Source of the DNA: Microbacterium sulfonylureivorans
GTDB lineage: Bacteria > Actinomycetota > Actinomycetes > Actinomycetales > Microbacteriaceae
NCBI RefSeq assembly: GCF_003999995.1
Contig: NZ_RJAD01000001.1
Span: 372,001 to 436,000 of the forward strand
Length of the DNA stretch: 64,000 bases
Reading direction: 5' to 3'
In this document: positions 8,056-16,570 of the stretch, piece after piece
Numbering within the stretch: the stretch's first letter is position 1
How the letters are laid out: each line of letters starts with the position of its first letter
Made by a program: the position numbers and the translations under genes
The notes under the pieces: generated by a model
The model's input: only the letters and a program-made list of their open reading frames with translations
Database searches by the model: none
Told to the model about the DNA's origin: nothing

Positions 8056-9822
8056 ATGCCTCAGATCACCAAGGTTCTCGTTGCCAACCGCGGTGAGATC
8101 GCGGTCCGCGTCGTCCGAGCCGCCCGCGATGCCGGAAAGTCGTCGGTCGCGGTCTACGCCGACCAGGACCGCGACGCCATGCACGTGCGCCTCGCCGACG
8201 AGGCGTACGCGCTCGAGGGCACCACCAGCGCCGAGACGTACCTGTCGATCGACAAGATCCTGTCCGTCGCCCGGCGCGCCGGCGCCGACGCGGTGCACCC
8301 CGGCTACGGCTTCCTCGCCGAGAACGCCGACTTCGCCCGCGCCGTCATCGCGGCGGGGCTCGTCTGGATCGGCCCGTCGCCCGACGCGATCGAGGCCCTC
8401 GGCGACAAGGTCACCGCCCGCAAGGTCGCCGAGAAGGTCGGCGCGCCGCTCGCCCCCGGCACGCCCGGTCCGGTGTCGGGCGCCGACGAGGTCGTGGCCT
8501 TCGCCGAAGAGGTCGGCCTGCCGATCGCGATCAAGGCGGCCTACGGCGGCGGGGGCCGCGGGCTCAAGGTCGCCCGCACGCTCGACGAGGTCCCCGAGAT
8601 GTTCGAGTCGGCGACGCGCGAGGCGATCACCGCCTTCGGCCGCGGCGAGTGCTTCGTCGAGAAGTACCTCGACAAGCCGCGTCACGTCGAGACGCAGTGC
8701 CTCGCGGATGCCGCGGGCAACGTCGTCGTGATCTCGACGCGCGACTGTTCGCTGCAGCGTCGTCACCAGAAGCTGGTCGAGGAGGCCCCGGCGCCGTTCC
8801 TGACCGACGAGCAGAACACGACCCTGTACGAGGCGTCGAAGGCCATCCTCAAGGAGGTCGGCTACGTCGGCGCGGGCACGTGCGAGTTCCTCATCGGCGC
8901 CGACGGAACCATCTCGTTCCTCGAGGTGAACACGCGCCTCCAGGTGGAGCACCCCGTGTCGGAGGAGATCACCGGCGTCGACCTGGTGCGCGAGCAGTTC
9001 CGCCTCGCCGAGGGCGAGGATCTCGGCTACGACGACCCGGTCGCCGACGGCCACTCGATCGAGTTCCGCATCAACGGCGAGGACGCCGGCCGCGGGTTCC
9101 TCCCCCAGCCCGGCCCGATCCACGTCTTCAAGACGTTCGGCGGTCCCGGCATCCGCCTCGACTCGGGCGTCACGGCAGGCGACAGCGTCTCCGGCGCGTT
9201 CGACTCGCTCCTGGCGAAGATCATCGTCACCGGCCGCGACCGCGCCGAGGCCCTCGAGCGCTCGCGTCGCGCGCTCGACGAGTTCGAGGTCGCCGGCATG
9301 CCGACGGTCCTCCCGTTCCACCGCAAGGTGGTCCGCGACCCGGCGTTCACCGCCGAGGACGGGAACTTCGGGGTGTTCACCCGGTGGATCGAGACGGAGT
9401 TCGTCAACGACATCGCACCGTGGGACGGCGAGCTCGAATCGCCCAAGCCGAGCGAGAACCGCCACACGGTCGTCGTCGAGGTCGCGGGCAAGCGCCTCGA
9501 AGTGAGCCTGCCCGACCGGGTCGTCGCCACGCCCGGCGTCTCCGGACGCCCGGCTGCGGTGCCGCCGTCGCGCCGCTCGCACTCGCCGTCCGTGGTCTCG
9601 GGCGCATCCGGAGATGCCGTCAAGGCGCCGATGCAGGCCACGATCGTCAAGGTCGCGGTCGAAGAGGGCCAGCAGGTCGTCAAGGGCGACCTCGTGGTCG
9701 TGCTCGAGGCGATGAAGATGGAGCAGCCCATCCAGGCCCACAAGGACGGCACCATCGGCGCGATCAACGCCTCGGCGGGCACCACGGTCTCGGCCGGGCA
9801 CCAGCTGCTCACGATCTCCTGA
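8056..9822 (+). CDS. accA: Acetyl-/propionyl-CoA carboxylase alpha subunit (biotin carboxylase plus biotin carrier)
   Basis: 588 residues. The N-terminal biotin carboxylase (about 1-450) opens with [18 protein letters not shown]. It has the Gly-rich ATP lid [13 protein letters not shown], the substrate loop [17 protein letters not shown], and [17 protein letters not shown] with the catalytic Arg. The C-terminal carrier domain (about 515-588) has the biotinylation site EAMKMEQPI. It carboxylates its own biotin with ATP and bicarbonate, then donates to AccD (733-2322), with AccE joining the chains. This fused AccA3-like layout is standard for actinobacteria, and the length fits. Predicted leaderless from the TAGGCT at 8043. 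The separation from accD by about 5.7 kb is the odd feature. Confidence 0.94.
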   Translation: MPQITKVLVANRGEIAVRVVRAARDAGKSSVAVYADQDRDAMHVRLADEAYALEGTTSAETYLSIDKILSVARRAGADAVHPGYGFLAENADFARAVIAAGLVWIGPSPDAIEALGDKVTARKVAEKVGAPLAPGTPGPVSGADEVVAFAEEVGLPIAIKAAYGGGGRGLKVARTLDEVPEMFESATREAITAFGRGECFVEKYLDKPRHVETQCLADAAGNVVVISTRDCSLQRRHQKLVEEAPAPFLTDEQNTTLYEASKAILKEVGYVGAGTCEFLIGADGTISFLEVNTRLQVEHPVSEEITGVDLVREQFRLAEGEDLGYDDPVADGHSIEFRINGEDAGRGFLPQPGPIHVFKTFGGPGIRLDSGVTAGDSVSGAFDSLLAKIIVTGRDRAEALERSRRALDEFEVAGMPTVLPFHRKVVRDPAFTAEDGNFGVFTRWIETEFVNDIAPWDGELESPKPSENRHTVVVEVAGKRLEVSLPDRVVATPGVSGRPAAVPPSRRSHSPSVVSGASGDAVKAPMQATIVKVAVEEGQQVVKGDLVVVLEAMKMEQPIQAHKDGTIGAINASAGTTVSAGHQLLTIS

Positions 9823-9877
9823 CGCGCTCTCCCCGGCCTGCGGCGTGGCCGCGCGCCTCGACCGCCCACGCCGGTCG

Positions 9878-9903
9878 GCACTCTCTGCTGCAGCCGAGAG
9901 TGC
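9878..9903. terminator. Hairpin between the convergent accA and lpdA-like genes
   Basis: GCACTCTC (9878-9885) pairs with GAGAGTGC (9896-9903) around a 10-nt loop in the 168-bp convergent gap. No long T-run follows, so a terminator role is likely but not certain. Confidence 0.5.
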
Positions 9904-9990
9904 GCAAACAACCGATGGGCACGGCTCACGGCCGTCAATCGCGCCCTCTCGGCCGGTCTGGGTCCAGCCAGGGAGAGCGGATGCCGCGGC

Positions 9991-11439
9991 TCAGGCACCG
10001 TAGATCGTGTGGTCGACGACGTGCATGGCGCGCGCGGCATCCGTGATGCTGCCCGACAGCGACGGGTAGACCGCGAAGACGCGCGAGACCTGGTCGACCG
10101 TGAGGCGGCGCTCGACGGCGATGGCGATCGGGTAGATCAGCTCGGAGGCGCGCGGTCCGACGATCACGCCGCCCACGACGCTGCCGCTGCCCTGCCGGGC
10201 GATCAGCTTCACGAAGCCGTCCTTGATCCCCATCATCTTCGCGCGCGGGTTCGCGGCGAGCGGGAGCTTGTGCACGACGGCGTTGATCAGCCCCTCGGCG
10301 ATGTCCTTCTCCTGCCAGCCGATCGTGGCGATCTCGGGCGCGGTGAAGATGTTCGAGGTGATGCGACGGCGCTCGAGCGGGATCACGACGTCGCCGAGTG
10401 CGTGGAACACGGCCGTGCGTCCCTGCATCGAGGCGACCGAGGCCAGCGGCACGAACGTCGTGCAGTCGCCCGCGGCGTAGATGTTGGGAACCGAGGTGCG
10501 CGCGACGCGATTGACCTGGATGTGTCCCGACTCCGTCATCTGCACGCCGGCCTGCTCGAGCCCGATGCCTGCCGTATTGGGGACTGATCCGACCGCCATG
10601 AGGCAGTGGCTGCCCTCGACCGTGCGTCCGTCGCTGAGCGTCGCAACGACGCCGTCGCCGACCCGCTCGACCTTGTCGGCGCGCGACTTCGACAGCAGCG
10701 TCATGCCGCCGCGCTTGAAGACGCGCTCGAGAACGGCCGCGGCATCCGAATCCTCACCCGGGAGCACCTGATCGCGGCTCGAGATGAGCGTGACCTTCGC
10801 CCCGAGGTTCATGTACGCGCCGGCGAACTCCGCGCCGGTGACACCCGAGCCGACGACGATGAGGTGCTCGGGCAGCGCCTTCATGTCATACAGCTGGGTC
10901 CAGGTGAGGATCCGCTCGCCGTCCGGCATCGCGGTGGGCAGTTCGCGCGGCGACGCGCCCACCGACACGAGGAGCGTGTCGGCCTCGATGCGATCGAAGT
11001 CGGTCCCGCCGGGGCCCGTCGAGACGACCACGGCGTTCTCGCCCTCGAGGCGCCCGTGCCCGGAGATGATCCGGACGCCCGCCTCGGCGAGGGACGCGCG
11101 CATGTCGTCGGACTGCTGACGCGCGAGCGAGAGCAGGCGCTTGTTGACCGCCTGGAGGTTGATCGCGATCTCGGGCTTGAGGGGCTTGCCCTCCTTCGTC
11201 TTGGCGAAGAGCTGCACGCCCAGGTCGCTCGCTCCGGCGATCGCGACGGCCGCGTCGGCCGTGGCGATCAGCGTCTTGGAGGGCACGACGTCGGTGATCA
11301 CCGCCGAGCCGCCGATCCCGGCCCGTTCGACGACCGTCACCTCGGCTCCGAGCTGAGCAGCGGCGAGAGCCGCTTCGTAGCCGCCGGGGCCGCCGCCGAT
11401 GATCGCGACGCTCTGAGTGCGCTCGAAGCTCAAGGACAT
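9991..11439 (-). CDS. lpdA: NAD(P)H-quinone reductase, LpdA-like flavoprotein lacking redox cysteines
   Basis: About 482 residues of the flavoprotein disulfide reductase fold: FAD site VAIIGGGPGGYEAALAAAQ, NAD(P) site HLIVVGSGVTGAEFAG, second FAD motif YAAGDCT, and a dimerisation domain ending VFAVYPSLSGSITDAAR. Where lipoamide dehydrogenases have CLNVGC, this protein has GIGGSAVITDVVPSK with no Cys pair, as in M. tuberculosis LpdA (Rv3303c). It is therefore a quinone or diaphorase-type reductase rather than a lipoamide dehydrogenase. The C-terminal His-Glu couple of true LPDs is also missing. Start: ATG at 11439 (MSLSF) after GGAGGAC; the ATG at 11448 (MEDMSLSF) is equally possible. Monocistronic, divergent from the nucleoside phosphorylase gene. 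Confidence 0.88.
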   Translation of the reverse strand: MSLSFERTQSVAIIGGGPGGYEAALAAAQLGAEVTVVERAGIGGSAVITDVVPSKTLIATADAAVAIAGASDLGVQLFAKTKEGKPLKPEIAINLQAVNKRLLSLARQQSDDMRASLAEAGVRIISGHGRLEGENAVVVSTGPGGTDFDRIEADTLLVSVGASPRELPTAMPDGERILTWTQLYDMKALPEHLIVVGSGVTGAEFAGAYMNLGAKVTLISSRDQVLPGEDSDAAAVLERVFKRGGMTLLSKSRADKVERVGDGVVATLSDGRTVEGSHCLMAVGSVPNTAGIGLEQAGVQMTESGHIQVNRVARTSVPNIYAAGDCTTFVPLASVASMQGRTAVFHALGDVVIPLERRRITSNIFTAPEIATIGWQEKDIAEGLINAVVHKLPLAANPRAKMMGIKDGFVKLIARQGSGSVVGGVIVGPRASELIYPIAIAVERRLTVDQVSRVFAVYPSLSGSITDAARAMHVVDHTIYGA

Positions 11440-11520
11440 GTCCTCCATTCTCCCCCGCGCGATGCCCCGGCGACGACACCCGCGCCACCGAGCCTGCTGG
11501 CCCTGGGCCGCCGCCCTTCC

Positions 11521-11526
11521 TAGAGT
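11521..11526 (+). promoter_or_regulatory. Predicted -10 element (TAGAGT) of the purine nucleoside phosphorylase gene
   Basis: TAGAGT is followed by 7 nt and then the ATG at 11534, implying a leaderless transcript. No Shine-Dalgarno sequence is present. Confidence 0.5.
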
Positions 11527-11533
11527 GGTGGGC

Positions 11534-12367
11534 ATGTCAGACAGCACCGGCAATCCCCTCGACGACCCCGCGGCCGATCCCTTCGAGATCGCAGCCGCCG
11601 CGGCGGCCGACATCGCCCGCCTCACCGGCGTCGAGAAGCACGACATCGCACTCACCCTCGGCAGCGGCTGGGGCAAGGCCGCGGAGCTCATCGGAGAGAC
11701 GACCGCGGCCTTCCCGGCGACCGAGGTCACCGGCTTCTCGAAGCCGGCGCTCGAGGGGCACGTCGGAACGCTCCGGAGCGTTCTCACCCCGAAGGGCCGG
11801 CGCGTGCTCGTGATCGGCGCGCGGACCCACTTCTACGAGGGCCACGGCGTCCGCCGTGTCGTGCACAGCGTCCGCACAGCCGCGGCGGCGGGTGTGCGGA
11901 CGATGGTGCTGACCAACGGCGCCGGCGGCATCAAGCACACGTGGAAGCCCGGGCAGCCGGTCCTCATCAGCGACCACATCAACCTCACCGGCGACTCGCC
12001 CCTCGAGGGCGCAACCTTCATCGACCTCACCGACCTGTACTCCCTGCGGCTGCGCGATCTCGCCCGCTCCATCGATCCGTCGCTCGATGAGGGCGTGTAC
12101 TGCCAGTTCCGGGGGCCGCAGTACGAAACGCCGGCCGAGGTGCGCATGGCCAAGACGATCGGCGGTCACATCGTCGGCATGTCCACGGCCCTCGAAGCGA
12201 TCGCGGCACGTCAGGCGGGCCTCGAGATCCTCGGCTTCTCGCTCATCACGAACATGGCGGCGGGCATCCAGACCACCCCGCTCAGCCACCAGGAGGTCAT
12301 CGAGGCGGGCCGCGAGGCCGAGCCCGTGATCTCGTCGCTTCTCGCCCGCGTGATCGGCGCGCTGTGA
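11534..12367 (+). CDS. Purine nucleoside phosphorylase (trimeric family)
   Basis: 277 residues. It cleaves purine (deoxy)ribonucleosides with phosphate to base and (deoxy)ribose-1-phosphate. Family marks are the phosphate loop LTLGSGWGKAAE, GARTHFYEGHGVRRV, TNGAGGIKHTWKPGQ, the hypoxanthine-site stretch YCQFRGPQYETPAEVRMA, and the base-binding Asn in LITNMAAGI. The size fits the trimeric human-like class rather than the hexameric E. coli DeoD class. It overlaps the phospho-sugar mutase gene (GTGA), so its sugar-phosphate product may be isomerised by the next enzyme. It also complements the nucleoside uptake and salvage operon at 32684-41050. Confidence 0.93.
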   Translation: MSDSTGNPLDDPAADPFEIAAAAAADIARLTGVEKHDIALTLGSGWGKAAELIGETTAAFPATEVTGFSKPALEGHVGTLRSVLTPKGRRVLVIGARTHFYEGHGVRRVVHSVRTAAAAGVRTMVLTNGAGGIKHTWKPGQPVLISDHINLTGDSPLEGATFIDLTDLYSLRLRDLARSIDPSLDEGVYCQFRGPQYETPAEVRMAKTIGGHIVGMSTALEAIAARQAGLEILGFSLITNMAAGIQTTPLSHQEVIEAGREAEPVISSLLARVIGAL

Positions 12368-14094
12368 GCGCCGAGGACGGCGTCCGCGAGGCGGATCCCG
12401 CGAACCCCGTCGTCGCGCTCGCCGAGGCGTGGCTCGCACAGGACCCCGACGGAGAGACCCGCGCCGAGCTGCGCGACGTCATCGCGGCCGCCGAGGGCGG
12501 CGACGCCGCAGCGCTCGCCGACCTCGCCGACCGCTTCGCCGCGCGGCTCGAGTTCGGCACGGCGGGTCTGCGGGGTGAGCTCGGGGCGGGCAGCAACCGG
12601 ATGAACCGCGTCCTCGTCGCGCAGGCGGCGGCCGGCCTGGCGGCGTACGTCCTCGAGAAGAGGGGCGGGACGCCGGAGGATGCCGAGCCGCCGACGATCG
12701 TCGTCGGCTACGACGGGCGCCGCAACTCTCATGTGTTCGCCCAGGACTCCGCCGAGATCTTCGCCGGCGCCGGTCTGCGTGCGATTCTCCTGCCGCGCCT
12801 GCTGCCCACGCCCGTCCTCGCCTACGCGGTGCGCCATCTGGGCGCCGCAGCCGGGGTCATGGTGACCGCGAGCCACAACCCGCCCAACGACAACGGCTAC
12901 AAGGTCTACCTGGGCGGCGCCGACGAGGGATCGCAGATCGTGTCTCCCGCCGATGCCGAGATCGCCGCGCACATCGAGCGCGTCGCCGCCGACGGCGACA
13001 TCGCCGCGCTCCCGCGCTCCCTCGGGTACGAGATCGCCCCTGAGACGATCGTCGACGACTACGTCGCCGCGACCGCGGCCGTCGCCCCCGCGCCCGCCGG
13101 AGCCGCCGGGCTGACGTGGGTCTACACCGCCATGCACGGCGTCGGGTGGGAGACGCTGTCGCGCATCCTCGAGGCGGCCGGATACCCCGCACCCGAGCCC
13201 GTCGTCGACCAGCTCGAGCCGGACGGCGCCTTCCCGACCGTGGCATTCCCCAACCCGGAGGAGCCCGGCGCGATGGACCTGTCCTTCGCACGGGCGCGCG
13301 AGGTGGGCGCGGAGCTCGTGATCGCGAACGACCCCGATGCCGACCGGCTCGCCGTGGCCGTCCCCGACGACGCGGCGCCCGACGGCTGGCGCCGGCTCAC
13401 CGGCAATCAGATCGGCCTGCTTCTCGGCTGGCGCGCGGCACGGCTGACGGCGGAGCGCGGTGCCCCCGAGGGCGCCTCGCTCGCCTGCTCGCTCGTCTCG
13501 TCGCCGGGGCTCGAAGCCGTCGCCGACCACTACGGGCTCGATTTCCACTCGACGCTCACCGGGTTCAAGTGGATCTCGCGCGCCCCGGGGATCGTGTTCG
13601 GCTTCGAGGAGGCTCTCGGCTACCTCGTCAACCCCGAGACGGTGCGCGACAAGGACGGCATCTCGGCCGCCGTCGCGATGCTCGGCATGGTCGCCGAGGC
13701 CCGCGGGCGAGGCGCCTCGCTCGCCGATCTCCTGGCGGAGTTCGATTCCACGTTCGGCGCGTTCGCCAGCGACCAGGTCTCCGTGCGCGTGGACGACGTC
13801 TCGACGATCGCGAGCATCATGGCCGCGCTGCGGGCGGAGCACCCCTCGGCCGTCGGCGGGGTCGCGGTCGACCGCGTGGACGACCTGCTCGAAGGGGTCG
13901 GAGACCTTCCGCCCGGCGACGTGCTGCGGCTCTGGCTGGCCGACGGCTCGCGCGTGATCGTGCGCCCGAGCGGCACCGAGCCCAAGCTCAAGCTCTACCT
14001 CGACGTGCGCGGCGACTCGGCGGAAGACGCAGCGGCGCGCATCGCGCGCCTCGTGACCGGCGCCCGCGACCTGCTGGACGCGATCGGGAGCTGA
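12364..14094 (+). CDS. Phospho-sugar mutase (phosphomannomutase/phosphopentomutase-like)
   Basis: 576 residues of the alpha-D-phosphohexomutase superfamily. The phosphoserine loop is VMVTASHNPPNDNGYKVY, the metal loop is NDPDADRLAVAV, the sugar-binding loop is GFEEALGYLV, and the phosphate-binding loop is RPSGTEPKLKLY; all four domains are intact. It interconverts 1- and 6-(or 5-)phosphates of hexoses or pentoses. The coupling to purine nucleoside phosphorylase (overlapping GTGA) argues for ribose-1-phosphate to ribose-5-phosphate conversion, as for M. tuberculosis PmmB next to DeoD, although mannose or glucose activity is equally compatible with the motifs. Confidence 0.88.
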   Translation: MSAEDGVREADPANPVVALAEAWLAQDPDGETRAELRDVIAAAEGGDAAALADLADRFAARLEFGTAGLRGELGAGSNRMNRVLVAQAAAGLAAYVLEKRGGTPEDAEPPTIVVGYDGRRNSHVFAQDSAEIFAGAGLRAILLPRLLPTPVLAYAVRHLGAAAGVMVTASHNPPNDNGYKVYLGGADEGSQIVSPADAEIAAHIERVAADGDIAALPRSLGYEIAPETIVDDYVAATAAVAPAPAGAAGLTWVYTAMHGVGWETLSRILEAAGYPAPEPVVDQLEPDGAFPTVAFPNPEEPGAMDLSFARAREVGAELVIANDPDADRLAVAVPDDAAPDGWRRLTGNQIGLLLGWRAARLTAERGAPEGASLACSLVSSPGLEAVADHYGLDFHSTLTGFKWISRAPGIVFGFEEALGYLVNPETVRDKDGISAAVAMLGMVAEARGRGASLADLLAEFDSTFGAFASDQVSVRVDDVSTIASIMAALRAEHPSAVGGVAVDRVDDLLEGVGDLPPGDVLRLWLADGSRVIVRPSGTEPKLKLYLDVRGDSAEDAAARIARLVTGARDLLDAIGS

Positions 14095-14141
14095 CGCCGG
14101 CGCCCGTTCGCCGAATCGTCGCGGTCGCTTCCCTTCACGTG

Positions 14142-14166
14142 CTACAGTCTCGAACGCGATATATCG
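14142..14166 (+). promoter_or_regulatory. Promoter with palindromic operator before the MFS exporter gene
   Basis: TACAGT (14142-14147) is a plausible -10 hexamer. Ten bases later lies CGATATATCG (14157-14166), a perfect 10-bp palindrome at the expected transcript start and AT-rich against very GC-rich surroundings. PadR- or TetR-like repressors often bind such CGATAT boxes next to exporter genes. No regulator gene is adjacent, so the binder would act in trans. Confidence 0.45.
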
Positions 14167-14226
14167 TGAGTGGCCCTCCGCGGTCGGCGCGACGTCGCAT
14201 GACTTTCAGCGTCGAACGAGGAGCGG

Positions 14227-15699
14227 ATGATGGCGGGCGCGCAGAGCGAGAACGAACGGGATGCCGCGGCCGCGGCATCCATCCCTCCCAGCGCTGCGCC
14301 GCTCGGCGCAGCGGGCCTCGCGGGCTCGGTCGACGCCACCCCCGGCACCGGGGACGGCACGGGCGAGAACCCCGATCCGCCGCACTGGCTGCGCAAGGTG
14401 GTCCTCTTCCTGAGCGGGCAGACGGTGAGCCTGCTCGGCTCGATGCTCGTGCAGTACGCGGTGTTCTGGTACCTCACGATCGAGTACCGCTCCGGCATCT
14501 ACATGATGCTCGCCGCGCTGTTCGGGTTCCTCCCGCAGGCCGTGGTGTCGATCTTCGGCGGGGTCTGGGCAGACCGTCACAACCGCAAGTACCTGATCAT
14601 GGGAGCAGACGCGGTCATCGCCCTGGCGACGCTCGCCCTGGCGCTCATCATGATGACCGGGTACGACGCGGTGTGGCTGCTGTTCGCCGTGATGGCCGTG
14701 CGCTCGGCGGGTGCCGGCATCCAGATGCCCGCGGTGTCCGCACTCATCCCGCAGATCACGCCCACACGCAACCTCATTCGCGTCAACGGCATCAACGGCT
14801 CCATCCAGTCCGCCATGGCGCTGCTGGCACCCGCCGCGGCCGGCGCGATCTACGCGTGGTCCTCCGCGGCCACCGGCGGCACGGCCGCATCGCTGATCCC
14901 CATCTTCTTCATCGACGTCGTCACCGCGATCATCGGGATCGGCATCCTCGCGTTCATCCCGGTGGGCACGGTGCGTCGCGCGTCGGACGTCGCGACCGGG
15001 TACTTCGCCGACCTGGTCGACGGCGTGCGCTACATCGTCCACCACGCCTTCGTCCGGTGGCTGCTCATCGTGTTCGCGATCATCTTCCTGCTCACCGTGG
15101 CCCCGTCCAACCTCACGCCGCTGATGCTGGTGCGCTCGTTCCCGGCAGGCGAGCAGCAGGACGTCGTCAACCTCGCCGTGCTCGAGATCGCGTTCAGCGT
15201 CGGCATGATGCTCGGCGGCATCCTGGTCGCGTCGTTCTTCGCCAAGCGGAGCCGCATCGGACTCATCGTGGTCTCGTCACTCGCCTTCGGCGCTCTATCG
15301 ATCGGCCTCGGACTGTCGTCGAGCATCTGGATGTTCTTCGCCTTCATGTTCCTCGTCGGGCTCGCGGTCCCGTTCTTCTCGACCCCGTCGATGACGCTGC
15401 TGCAGGAGACGGTCGAGCCCGAGCGCCAGGGCCGGGTGTTCGGCTTCGTCGGGATCGTCATGGCGGTCGCGATGCCGCTCGGCATGGTCGTGTTCGGACC
15501 GCTCGCCGACGTGATGCCGATCGAGCTTCTGCTCGTGGCGGCGGGCATCCTCACCTTCGTCGTGATCGGGCTCGCGGTGTGGCTGCCGGCCGGGCAGCGC
15601 GCGATCGCGGCGGCGCGGAAGGCGTCCGAGGTCGCCGATCACGACCCGGCGGTCGCTGCGGCGACCGTGGAGGCGGCGATGCACGGGAAGGAGGCCTGA
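14227..15699 (+). CDS. MFS exporter, macrolide-efflux (MefA)-like
   Basis: 490 residues with about 12 transmembrane helices after a disordered Ala/Pro-rich N-terminus (1-45). The first helix region (LSGQTVSLLGSMLVQYAVFWYL), the A-motif GGVWADRHNRKYLI, and PALIPQITPTRNLIRVNG-like loops (here SALIPQITPTRNLIR) are typical of the DHA3/MefA exporter group. It would expel amphipathic drugs or metabolites using the proton gradient. Start: ATG at 14227 after GAGGAGCGG, with a second in-frame ATG immediately following. A palindromic site overlapping the promoter suggests repression. Substrate unknown. Confidence 0.87.
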   Translation: MMAGAQSENERDAAAAASIPPSAAPLGAAGLAGSVDATPGTGDGTGENPDPPHWLRKVVLFLSGQTVSLLGSMLVQYAVFWYLTIEYRSGIYMMLAALFGFLPQAVVSIFGGVWADRHNRKYLIMGADAVIALATLALALIMMTGYDAVWLLFAVMAVRSAGAGIQMPAVSALIPQITPTRNLIRVNGINGSIQSAMALLAPAAAGAIYAWSSAATGGTAASLIPIFFIDVVTAIIGIGILAFIPVGTVRRASDVATGYFADLVDGVRYIVHHAFVRWLLIVFAIIFLLTVAPSNLTPLMLVRSFPAGEQQDVVNLAVLEIAFSVGMMLGGILVASFFAKRSRIGLIVVSSLAFGALSIGLGLSSSIWMFFAFMFLVGLAVPFFSTPSMTLLQETVEPERQGRVFGFVGIVMAVAMPLGMVVFGPLADVMPIELLLVAAGILTFVVIGLAVWLPAGQRAIAAARKASEVADHDPAVAAATVEAAMHGKEA

Positions 15700-15715
15700 C
15701 CGCGTCGCCTCGTCC

Positions 15716-15721
15716 TAGGCT
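15716..15721 (+). promoter_or_regulatory. Predicted -10 element (TAGGCT) for the acetyltransferase gene
   Basis: TAGGCT is followed by CGGAGG and then the ATG at 15728. The GGAGG is too close to the ATG to act as a ribosome binding site, so a leaderless start is more likely. Confidence 0.5.
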
Positions 15722-15727
15722 CGGAGG

Positions 15728-16312
15728 ATGCTCCTCACGCAGCCGGTGCCCCTCGAGAACGCGTTCGTCCGCCTGGAGCCGCTGAGCGCCGACCACGTCG
15801 ACGACATCGCGCGGGCCGCGGTCGGCCTCGAGCACGCCTGGTACACCTCGGTGCCCGCACCCGACGCCGTCGCCGAGGACGTCGCGCAGCGCCTCGCCTG
15901 GCAGGACGAGGGCCACATGAACGCCTGGGCGGTGCGCCGTCTCGACACCGGCCTGGTCGTGGGCGAGACGACGTTCTGCAACATCGACCAGGCCAATCGC
16001 CACGTCGAGATCGGCCACACCTGGATCGGAGTCGAGGCGCAGCGCACCGCGGTGAACACGGCCTCGAAGCTGCTCCTGCTCGCCCACGCCTTCGAGTCGT
16101 GCGACGCCATCGCCGTCGAGTTCCGCACGCACTGGCACAACCGGCAGTCGCGCGCGGCGATCGCCCGGCTCGGTGCCAAGCAGGACGGCGTCCTGCGCAA
16201 CCACCGGCTCGGACCCGACGGCACTCTTCGCGACACCGTCGTCTTCTCGATCCTCCCGTCCGAATGGCCTGCGGTGCGCCTCGGCCTCGAGGAGCGTCTG
16301 CGCCGCGGGTGA
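15728..16312 (+). CDS. GNAT family N-acetyltransferase
   Basis: 194 residues of the RimJ/RimL-like GNAT fold. It starts with PVPLENAFVRLEPLSADHVDDI, then VGETTFCNIDQANRHVEIGHTW, then the acetyl-CoA region VNTASKLLLLAHAFE. The classical Q/R-x-x-G-x-G/A is degenerate (EAQRTAVNTAS). It ends with FRTHWHNRQSRAAIARLGA, the conserved N-x-x-S-x-x-x-x-x-x-x-G segment, and GVLRNHR. It would transfer an acetyl group from acetyl-CoA to an amine; the substrate cannot be told from sequence. Monocistronic, followed directly by a GGATGCC palindrome. Confidence 0.87.
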   Translation: MLLTQPVPLENAFVRLEPLSADHVDDIARAAVGLEHAWYTSVPAPDAVAEDVAQRLAWQDEGHMNAWAVRRLDTGLVVGETTFCNIDQANRHVEIGHTWIGVEAQRTAVNTASKLLLLAHAFESCDAIAVEFRTHWHNRQSRAAIARLGAKQDGVLRNHRLGPDGTLRDTVVFSILPSEWPAVRLGLEERLRRG

Positions 16313-16330
16313 CGGATGCCGCGGCATCCG
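16313..16330. repeat. Perfect 18-bp GGATGCC palindrome at a gene end
   Basis: CGGATGCCGCGGCATCCG begins one base after the acetyltransferase stop codon. It can fold as a 7-bp hairpin with a 4-nt loop. It is the most compact form of the element seen at 637, 62164 and 63888 and may act as terminator or 3'-end stabiliser. Confidence 0.65.
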
Positions 16331-16377
16331 CTCAAGGCCTGGATCTTCAGCGCCGAGAAGCCTTCCGGTGCGGGTTC

Positions 16378-16437
16378 GGGGCACGTTTCGTCAGCTGGGG
16401 CGAACGTCGCCCGCCCCAGGTGCACGACCCGCGCCCC
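16378..16437. repeat. Upstream flanking repeat of nuclease cassette 1 (60 bp)
   Basis: A nested palindrome: outer GGGGC (16378) and GCCCC (ending 16437), inner TGGGGCG and CGCCCCA arms. It aligns along its full length with 17534-17592 on the other side of the gene, sharing TCGGGGC, TGGGGCG, CGCCCCAGGTG and CGCGCCC. The sequence between 16438 and the gene start is 133 bp with no other feature seen. Confidence 0.7.
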
Positions 16438-16570
16438 AATCCAGAACGGCCGCGGCATACGAGGGCGATCGACCACTCGGCCGCGTCTCCCCACACCCAG
16501 CGGTCGCCCGATTCTCCACAGCCCGGACGTCGTGTCGGGACGTCCCGCGCGACATCGGCACGCTCGTCTC

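Noticed and set aside
7246..9801. An 851-codon minus-strand frame antisense to maf and accA
   Set aside because: It mirrors the coding frame of strongly conserved genes and has no recognisable fold.
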